Shown: in pieces, positions 58,559 to 64,000 of the stretch
How positions within the stretch are numbered: position 1 is the stretch's first letter
Layout of the letters: each line of letters opens with the position of its first letter
Assembly: GCF_017811155.1 (NCBI RefSeq)
Contig: NZ_JACVCV010000009.1
Location: 62,001 to 126,000, forward strand
DNA: 64,000 nucleotides
Direction: 5' to 3'
Source of the DNA: Lunatimonas salinarum
GTDB lineage: Bacteria; Bacteroidota; Bacteroidia; Cytophagales; Cyclobacteriaceae
Made by a program: the position numbers and the translations under genes
Notes under the pieces: model-generated
What the model was told of the DNA's origin: nothing
Database searches by the model: none
What the model saw: only the letters and a program-made list of their open reading frames with translations

Positions 58559-60319
58559 CTATTGAGTAGGATGAATGTCAAATTCTGGGATTTCAAAGGA
58601 GTCTATTTCGTCTGTTTGGTCGAATTCCTGTGATGAAGGGTCTTTGGAAGAATCTGGGAAATAGCCTGTGTCCAGTCGTTTTTCCAATACGATGTCAGTT
58701 AATGTCCAACCCGCTCTTAGGATGAATTCTTGGGAACCAGTTTCCTGATCTACAAAATAGTAAATGGGTTCTGGTTGTGTGTTTTGGCGAAAGTTTCCGG
58801 GGTCCCACCTACGATTTTTGTTTCTGTCAATGATGGCCCGCAGTTTGTAATCGGTAGCTTCTATCTTTGTAAATTCAAAAATGGTTGTATTTTCTAGGTA
58901 CAATTCTTGGACTAGCTCATCTTTTTTATTTAGTAGTTGTATTAATATGGGTGATTCATCGGTGTCTACAGAGCCGCTTATGCCGTCTGCTAATCGATCT
59001 TGTTTCAGCTTTTTGTAATTCGCCTCCAGTTTCTCTTTGTTGGGTATACCTTCTATATCGATTACCGAGGAATCGCCAAGGTATACTTGGTAGGTTTCAA
59101 AGTTCAATGAGTCTGGAATTTGGATTTCGATGATTGCCTGTGTGAACTTGCTGCTGTCTGTGAAATGGAAATGATAGGGTTCTATAGGTATCCTACCTGC
59201 TGTGTCGTATTTGATCATCAGGGAATCAAAGTTTACTTTGATAATTGGTTTGTTGAATGTGAGTTCAGCTCGTAGGGTCTTGACAAAGTTAAGTCCAGAA
59301 TTGGCTTTTATTTCAAGGTCTTCTGGGCGTCGTTCGCTCTCTTCGAATTTGGCATAGAATGTGGTGTCAATGGCAAACCCCACGGAGTCTCGCAGGCTTA
59401 GTGATATTTCGGTACTATCGTTTTGTATCTCTGTATGATAAAGACGAATTGTTCGGTCGTTTAGGCGGGCGAATAGTTTTGTGCCTGTGTCAGGATGTAT
59501 GACATCGTAGCTTATGGGTGGTTTGCTTAGTACAATGTCAAAATTGTTTCCTGCCGTAGAGGCTCTATTCACTTTTAGGTCTGAAATATCTGCTTTGAAT
59601 ATATTTATATGGAATCCATACATATTTTGCTGTATATCAATGAGTTCTGAATAATAACCATGTGCTTCACTGCGATACTCAGCTTTTAGAGAGTTATTTT
59701 CATCGTGCCATGCATATAGTTTAAATTTTCCGGCCTTTATGTTGGTAATCTCAAAATTTCCAGCGCTGTCAGCTTGGGCAATGTAATAGGGAGCAGCGGT
59801 AAAGAGATCGGTCGTATCGGTTTCTTGATAGAGTCCTACAAGGATGTCTTTCATTTCTTCATTTTTCGTTGGCTGAATGTAGGCGATTTTTCCGGTAATG
59901 GTTAGGCTGTCGATGTAGGATCCCGTTGAAAAGACAAGTTTGATGTTTTCTGCTGGGTTTTTTTCGGTGATATCTTGGATGCTTTTTTGAAAGTTAAATA
60001 CGTAGGTTGTATTTTCCTCTAGTTCCTGGTTCAGCTTTATGTTTACGCGGTTTTTGTTTGCTAAAAATTCTACCTCGTCTGTTTGTATTTTTGGGGTGAT
60101 AATTATCTGCTTGGTGGGGTTATCCAATGCTACGAATTCGTTAAAGAACAGGTTTAGTTGATCTGGTGATAGGTTTGTTTGATTATTTTCGGGATCTGTA
60201 TTTAAAAGAACTGGGGGATCTTCATCTTTTGGGCCGCCCATCGGCGAGCTTTGTTTTGCACAGGCGGTGGTTAGTAAGATGAGGAAGAAGGCGCTTGCTA
60301 TATTAAAAAGAAGTCTCAT
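58559..60319 (-). CDS. Large Ig-like-domain lipoprotein
   Basis: The 586-residue protein has lipobox TTAC (Cys 20) followed by AKQSSPMGGPKDEDPPVLLNTDPENNQTNLSPDQLNLFFNEFV, the start of a bacterial Ig-like (SbsA-type) domain. It then has many beta strands and repeated motifs. Such lipoproteins are widespread and conserved in Bacteroidota near the mnmG-ybeY genes; their role in the envelope is unknown. It overlaps the methyltransferase gene by 4 bp. Confidence 0.75.
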   Translation of the reverse strand: MRLLFNIASAFFLILLTTACAKQSSPMGGPKDEDPPVLLNTDPENNQTNLSPDQLNLFFNEFVALDNPTKQIIITPKIQTDEVEFLANKNRVNIKLNQELEENTTYVFNFQKSIQDITEKNPAENIKLVFSTGSYIDSLTITGKIAYIQPTKNEEMKDILVGLYQETDTTDLFTAAPYYIAQADSAGNFEITNIKAGKFKLYAWHDENNSLKAEYRSEAHGYYSELIDIQQNMYGFHINIFKADISDLKVNRASTAGNNFDIVLSKPPISYDVIHPDTGTKLFARLNDRTIRLYHTEIQNDSTEISLSLRDSVGFAIDTTFYAKFEESERRPEDLEIKANSGLNFVKTLRAELTFNKPIIKVNFDSLMIKYDTAGRIPIEPYHFHFTDSSKFTQAIIEIQIPDSLNFETYQVYLGDSSVIDIEGIPNKEKLEANYKKLKQDRLADGISGSVDTDESPILIQLLNKKDELVQELYLENTTIFEFTKIEATDYKLRAIIDRNKNRRWDPGNFRQNTQPEPIYYFVDQETGSQEFILRAGWTLTDIVLEKRLDTGYFPDSSKDPSSQEFDQTDEIDSFEIPEFDIHPTQ

Positions 60320-61200
60320 TTCTTTTTCAGGATATATAAAAGGCTTGAGTGTGTGTGTTGTTGTTTCTTTGCCTCTTGGTTGTACCGGTAGGCATCTATA
60401 AAGGATCTCAATGGATTTTTTCGTCCCAGGTATTTATCTGTAAGTAATGCAACATAGTAGGCGTCGAAAACCATTGGTTTAATTTCTACAATTTTTAATC
60501 CGTATTGGTTGGCTAGATAGGTCATGGTATCTGGATTAAAGTGGTACAAATGCCTAGGAACGTCGAGGGCAGCCCAGTTTTCCTGTTTTTGTTTAAAATC
60601 TATTGAGTTAAGATTTGGTATGGCTATGAATAATAATCCTCGTTTTTTGAGTAGATTTAAGATTAATTTGATGGTTTTGTTTAAATCGTGTATGTGTTCT
60701 AGTACGTGGAATAGGGTGATAGCGTCAAATTTCTTCTCTTTATTAAGGATGGCCAAATCTGATATTGGTGATTTTCCAGTTCTTTTTTTTGCTTCATCCA
60801 ATGCGATTGTATTCGGTTCATAGCCTACTGTTTCCCAACCCTTTTTTGCGGCTGCGGAGATGAAGTAACCTGTTCCGCATCCATAGTCTAGAATGCGTCC
60901 TTTTCTCTTCAGCTTTTTGGTGATAAAGTTGATTTTTTGTTTGTTGGTGTATTTTCGAACAATTTTATATAGAATGTTGATTAGATTATTTGATTTATCA
61001 GCGTGTGATATATAATCTTTGGAGTCGTAATAGGATTGGATATGGTCTTTGTCTGGTCTCGGATTGGTAAATATTAATCCGCATTCGGTGCATCTGCACA
61101 GGGTGAATGACTCCTGTGATATGGCGTGGTCTTTAACCACCATATGATTAAGAAAGAGTACGCCTTTGCACAGCGGGCATTTGGTTAGTCTTTCGTACAT
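60316..61200 (-). CDS. Class I SAM-dependent methyltransferase with N-terminal zinc ribbon
   Basis: The 294-residue protein starts with a four-cysteine zinc-ribbon (CPLCKG and CTECGLIFTNPRPD). A Rossmann methyltransferase follows: the SAM-binding ILDYGCGTGYFISAA, then DAITLFHVLEHIHDL and LLKKRGLLFIAIPNLNS. Similar proteins methylate sugar or lipid precursors in cell-envelope biosynthesis. It is 5 bp downstream of mnmG. Base composition is AT-rich, like the gene before it. Substrate not known. Confidence 0.88.
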   Translation of the reverse strand: MYERLTKCPLCKGVLFLNHMVVKDHAISQESFTLCRCTECGLIFTNPRPDKDHIQSYYDSKDYISHADKSNNLINILYKIVRKYTNKQKINFITKKLKRKGRILDYGCGTGYFISAAAKKGWETVGYEPNTIALDEAKKRTGKSPISDLAILNKEKKFDAITLFHVLEHIHDLNKTIKLILNLLKKRGLLFIAIPNLNSIDFKQKQENWAALDVPRHLYHFNPDTMTYLANQYGLKIVEIKPMVFDAYYVALLTDKYLGRKNPLRSFIDAYRYNQEAKKQQHTHSSLLYILKKK

Positions 61201-61205
61201 GATGG

Positions 61206-63071
61206 TTATCTTCCTAAATATACAGTTAGTATGGATAGGTCTGCGGGTGTCACGCCACTGATTCTAGAGGCCTGTCCGAGTGTTTCCGGTTGAATCTTAA
61301 TTAATTTTTGTCGTCCTTCGGCAGAGAGAGCAGTTATTTTAGCATAGTCAAAATGGGTTGGTATCCGGTGATTTTCTAGGTTGGCCATTTTTTGCACCAT
61401 AGCTTGCTCTTTTTCGATATAGCTTTCGTATTTTATTTGAATTTCTGCCTGTTGTCTCACCTCTCTTTCGTGCGTTGCTAGGTAGGTGTCCAAATCTCGA
61501 TTTAATTTTCGAATATTTTCTATACCTAATTGAGGTCTTTTGAGTAATTTTTCTACCGATATTTTTTCTCGGATTACTGCGGTGTTCATTTCCGTTAGGT
61601 CGCAATTAACCATTTCTGGCTCTATCTTAAACTGTTTTATATAGTTAATAACCTGTTCCGTAGCGGCTTTCTTTTGAAGTACGTTGTCTAGGCGGTCTTC
61701 GGAAGCGAGTCCTATATCATAACCTTTTTCAGTTAGACGTAGATCGGCGTTGTCTTGCCGTAATAGTAGTCTGAATTCCGCTCGGGAGGTAAACATCCGG
61801 TATGGTTCTTCGGTGCCTTTATTTACCAGATCGTCTATGAGGACGCCGATATAAGCTTCGGATCGTTTTAGGATGAAAGGTGCCAAATCCCTTACGTTTT
61901 GGTGTGCGTTGATTCCTGCTATCAGGCCTTGGGATGCTGCTTCTTCGTATCCTGTTGTACCGTTTATTTGTCCGGCAAAGAAAAGGTTTCTGACGAGTCT
62001 TGTTTCCAAGGTAGGTTTCAGTTGCGTTGGGGGGAAAAAGTCGTATTCGATGGCATATCCTGGTCTGAACATCTTGGCTTGTTCGAATCCTGGAATTTGT
62101 CGTAGTGCTTTGTATTGGACATCTTCGGGTAGGGACGTTGAAAATCCATTTACGTAGATCTCCACGGTATTCCAACCCTCAGGCTCTACGAATATTTGAT
62201 GGCGTTCTCGTTCGGCAAATCGGTTTATCTTGTCCTCTATGGACGGGCAGTAGCGTGGCCCTAATCCTTTAATTCGCCCATTGAACATAGGAGATCGGTC
62301 AAATCCAGTCTCTAGGGTTTCGTGTACGGCTTTGTTCGTATAGGTAATCCAGCAGCTGCGTTGGTTTTTTAAGGCTTGTGTAGTGGGTGAATAGGAAAAC
62401 TTTTCTGGGAATTCATCTCCGTGTTGTTCTTCCATTTTGGTGTAATCGAGGGACCTTCCATCTACTCTGGGTGGTGTTCCTGTTTTCATTCTCCCTGATT
62501 CAAAGCCTAGTGCTGTTAGGTCTTCTGTAATTCCTTTAGCTGGTGACTCGCCGGTTCGGCCACCGCCCATCTGTTTTTCTCCGATATGGATAATTCCGTT
62601 GAGAAACGTTCCATTGGTTAGTACAACAGATTTTGCAGGTATTTCTATTCCTATTCCAGTTCGAACTCCTCTTACGACGCCATTTTTGACGATGATACCC
62701 CGAATCATCTCCTGCCAAAAATCAACGTTAGGTGTTTGTTCTAGTGCTAGGCGCCACTCTTCGGCGAATCGCATGCGATCATTTTGGGTTCTGGGTGACC
62801 ACATGGCAGGTCCTTTAGAACGGTTTAGCATTCGAAACTGTATCATAGAGTTGTCGGATATAATCCCCGACATACCTCCAAGTGCATCAATCTCTCGGAC
62901 GATTTGCCCTTTTGCGACGCCTCCCATTGCCGGATTGCAAGACATTTGTGCAATGGTGTTCATATTCATTGTACATAGGAGTACTTTAGATCCCATACGT
63001 GCAGCAGCATGTGCTGCTTCGCATCCGGCATGACCCGCTCCTACTACAATTACGTCATATTCTGGAAACAT
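61206..63071 (-). CDS. mnmG: tRNA uridine-5-carboxymethylaminomethyl modification enzyme MnmG
   Basis: This 621-residue FAD-binding protein acts with MnmE to modify U34 of tRNA. Visible are the FAD-binding VIVVGAGHAGCEAAHAAARMG, CNPAMGGVAKGQIVREIDALGG, RTQNDRMRF, GGGRTGESPAKGITEDL, VDGRSLDYTKM, the INGTTGYEEAASQGLIAGINAH block and ETLGQASRISGVTPADLSIL at the end. Full length and close to family consensus. It is near the predicted oriC, a placement seen in many bacteria. Two parS sites sit just upstream of its start. Confidence 0.97.
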   Translation of the reverse strand: MFPEYDVIVVGAGHAGCEAAHAAARMGSKVLLCTMNMNTIAQMSCNPAMGGVAKGQIVREIDALGGMSGIISDNSMIQFRMLNRSKGPAMWSPRTQNDRMRFAEEWRLALEQTPNVDFWQEMIRGIIVKNGVVRGVRTGIGIEIPAKSVVLTNGTFLNGIIHIGEKQMGGGRTGESPAKGITEDLTALGFESGRMKTGTPPRVDGRSLDYTKMEEQHGDEFPEKFSYSPTTQALKNQRSCWITYTNKAVHETLETGFDRSPMFNGRIKGLGPRYCPSIEDKINRFAERERHQIFVEPEGWNTVEIYVNGFSTSLPEDVQYKALRQIPGFEQAKMFRPGYAIEYDFFPPTQLKPTLETRLVRNLFFAGQINGTTGYEEAASQGLIAGINAHQNVRDLAPFILKRSEAYIGVLIDDLVNKGTEEPYRMFTSRAEFRLLLRQDNADLRLTEKGYDIGLASEDRLDNVLQKKAATEQVINYIKQFKIEPEMVNCDLTEMNTAVIREKISVEKLLKRPQLGIENIRKLNRDLDTYLATHEREVRQQAEIQIKYESYIEKEQAMVQKMANLENHRIPTHFDYAKITALSAEGRQKLIKIQPETLGQASRISGVTPADLSILTVYLGR

Positions 63072-63088
63072 GATTTTTTTTTCTTAGG

Positions 63089-63104
63089 TGTTCCACGTGG
63101 AACA
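63089..63104. promoter_or_regulatory. parS site 1 (ParB/Spo0J binding)
   Basis: TGTTCCACGTGGAACA is a perfect 16-bp palindrome and a close match to the parS consensus TGTTNCACGTGAAACA. It lies 18 bp upstream of the mnmG ATG. Confidence 0.9.
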
Positions 63105-63159
63105 GTTTTGATTTAATACCTCAATTTTCTGTTGCGCAAAGTACTGGTTAGTGAAGTAC

Positions 63160-63175
63160 TGTTCCACGTGGAACA
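63160..63175. promoter_or_regulatory. parS site 2 (ParB/Spo0J binding)
   Basis: A second perfect TGTTCCACGTGGAACA palindrome is centred 71 bp from the first, just past the ybeY stop. The pair would load ParB for chromosome segregation close to oriC. ParA/ParB genes are not in the window. Confidence 0.9.
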
Positions 63176-63179
63176 GTAG

Positions 63180-63611
63180 CTACTGTTGGGTTGCATGGAA
63201 TTGATCGATGGCTTGTTCTTCTTTGGTTCGCATTATAGAGACTTCCTCTGTTGTTTTGTCTTTATACCCACAAAGGTGGAGAAGCCCATGACTGATTACT
63301 CTTTTAAGTTCGCGATCGAACGTTTGGTTTAATTTGCTGGCGTTTTCGCTTACTCTATCAATACTAATGTAGATTTCTCCTTCTATGCGGTTTTTTCCGT
63401 CGCTTTGGTCAAAGGTAATGATATCGGTATACGTATCGTGTGCGAGATACGCTAGGTTGATGTGATGTAAATAGGTATCGGAGCAGAATATGTACAAAAG
63501 TTCCTTGATAGATAGCCCCTCCTTTTCTGCTACGGCTGTCAGCCATTTTTTGTAGGCGTTTTTTTGCTTTAACTCAAAGGAGGTATCTTCTGTAAAAAAG
63601 CGAATGGCCAT
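63180..63611 (-). CDS. ybeY: Endoribonuclease YbeY
   Basis: This 143-residue protein belongs to the YbeY/UPF0054 family, which matures rRNA 3' ends. It has the family fold start (FFTEDTSFELKQKNAYKKWL), DTYTDIITFDQSD and the metal motif HGLLHLCGYKDKT, in which the third His of the usual HGxLHLxGYDH is replaced by Lys-Asp-Lys; this variant is common in Bacteroidota homologues. It lies 1 bp downstream of the ATPase-like kinase gene. Confidence 0.93.
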   Translation of the reverse strand: MAIRFFTEDTSFELKQKNAYKKWLTAVAEKEGLSIKELLYIFCSDTYLHHINLAYLAHDTYTDIITFDQSDGKNRIEGEIYISIDRVSENASKLNQTFDRELKRVISHGLLHLCGYKDKTTEEVSIMRTKEEQAIDQFHATQQ

Positions 63612-63612
63612 T

Positions 63613-64000
63613 TCAATTTAGGTAAAAGGTAAGCGTCGTTTTGCTTCCATTATTTTCGAATGAGAGCTCATCGCACAGATGCTTCATTAAAAAGACCCCT
63701 CTCCCACCAGTCTTCTCTAAGTTTTCGGGAGCGGTAGGATCCTTAAGGTGTTGGTAATCGTACCCGCTTCCTTCATCCTCAACGATGAATTTCAGTTGGT
63801 TTTCATGAAACTCCAACACTAACTTAACCTGCTTTTTTGGATCTTCCCTGTTTCCGTGTATAATGGCATTACTCACACATTCCGTTACAGAAATCATGAT
63901 ATTGCCGTAGATATCGTCGTTTATCTGATATTTTACCTTGGCATTGTCGATGAAACTTTCAACGATTGTTATGTTTTCAATCAATGAAGGAATAGAAATT
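63613..64000 (-). CDS. RsbW-like anti-sigma factor/serine kinase (5' end outside window)
   Basis: The protein has the GHKL ATP-binding domain of the RsbW/SpoIIAB group: ISVTECVSNAIIHGN (N-box), VEDEGSGYDYQHL (G1) and GGRGVFLMKHLCDELSF (G2). The frame continues past the TTG at 63984 to the window edge (reading ISIPSLIENITIVESFIDNA), so the true start is beyond the right edge. It may phosphorylate an anti-anti-sigma factor in a partner-switch pathway. It is the first of the genes on this side to be co-oriented with ybeY and mnmG. Confidence 0.85.
   Translation of the reverse strand, partial: ISIPSLIENITIVESFIDNAKVKYQINDDIYGNIMISVTECVSNAIIHGNREDPKKQVKLVLEFHENQLKFIVEDEGSGYDYQHLKDPTAPENLEKTGGRGVFLMKHLCDELSFENNGSKTTLTFYLN

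Noticed and set aside
58377-58565. A 62-codon plus-strand frame within the predicted oriC
   Set aside because: It spans DnaA boxes, contains no motif, and runs through AT-rich DNA. It is probably an accident of an open frame.

Overview
This window looks like a chromosomal segment of a Bacteroidota bacterium, most likely a marine or brackish Cytophagales/Cyclobacteriaceae-type organism (lineage is inference). Supporting signs are a SusC/SusD glycan-uptake pair, lipoproteins with Bacteroidota-style signal peptides, a type IX secretion C-terminal domain, few Shine-Dalgarno sites, TAnnTTTG-like promoter elements, and marine-type glycosidases and a sulfatase.

Layout. 0-3 kb: thiamine salvage genes thiM-thiE-thiD (minus) behind a TPP riboswitch, then a PLP aminotransferase. 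3-10 kb: a DUF336 protein, a YjbQ protein, a DUF4038/GH140-like glycosidase, a DsbD-like reductase, an M20 dipeptidase, and OxyR with both redox cysteines. 10.4-15.6 kb: a ferric-iron ABC importer (divergent from oxyR) and a double-thioredoxin lipoprotein. 15.8-16.3 kb: a double-glycine-leader bacteriocin-like peptide with a tiny membrane partner and a terminator. 16.4-23 kb: a phosphoesterase, an ECF sigma/anti-sigma/outer-membrane trio, a Uma2 protein, a D-threonine-aldolase-like enzyme and a TetR regulator.

23.2-46 kb is a large polysaccharide utilization locus, all on the minus strand. It has SusC, SusD and a small lipoprotein; then, past an internal terminator, a GH117-like enzyme, two GH29 fucosidases, a broken sulfatase, a GH43-like protein, an SGNH esterase, an intact sulfatase, a GH95 enzyme and a 905-residue three-hydrolase fusion. 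A second operon holds a sodium-solute symporter, a Gfo/Idh/MocA oxidoreductase and an L-fuconate dehydratase. The same palindrome, TAGGTC-N4-GACCTA, lies about 170-180 bp upstream of both operons, so one regulator probably controls uptake, cleavage and fucose catabolism of a sulfated, acylated, fucose-bearing glycan.

46-51.6 kb is an unstable island. It holds direct repeats, a frameshifted RelE/ParE toxin with an intact antitoxin, an AT-rich lipoprotein gene, and an S8 protease split by one in-frame stop and fused to a GC-rich type IX sorting tail. A second copy of the tail end, followed by a terminator, sits stranded 4.8 kb away.

51.7-58 kb is a beta-oxidation operon (MarR, FadB-like, thiolase, four-helix-bundle protein, acyl-CoA dehydrogenase). 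58.1-58.56 kb has a cluster of DnaA boxes and AT-rich DNA that I read as the chromosomal origin. It is followed by an Ig-like lipoprotein, a methyltransferase, mnmG, two perfect parS palindromes, ybeY and an RsbW-like kinase cut by the window end. No tRNA, rRNA, insertion sequence or CRISPR array was recognised.
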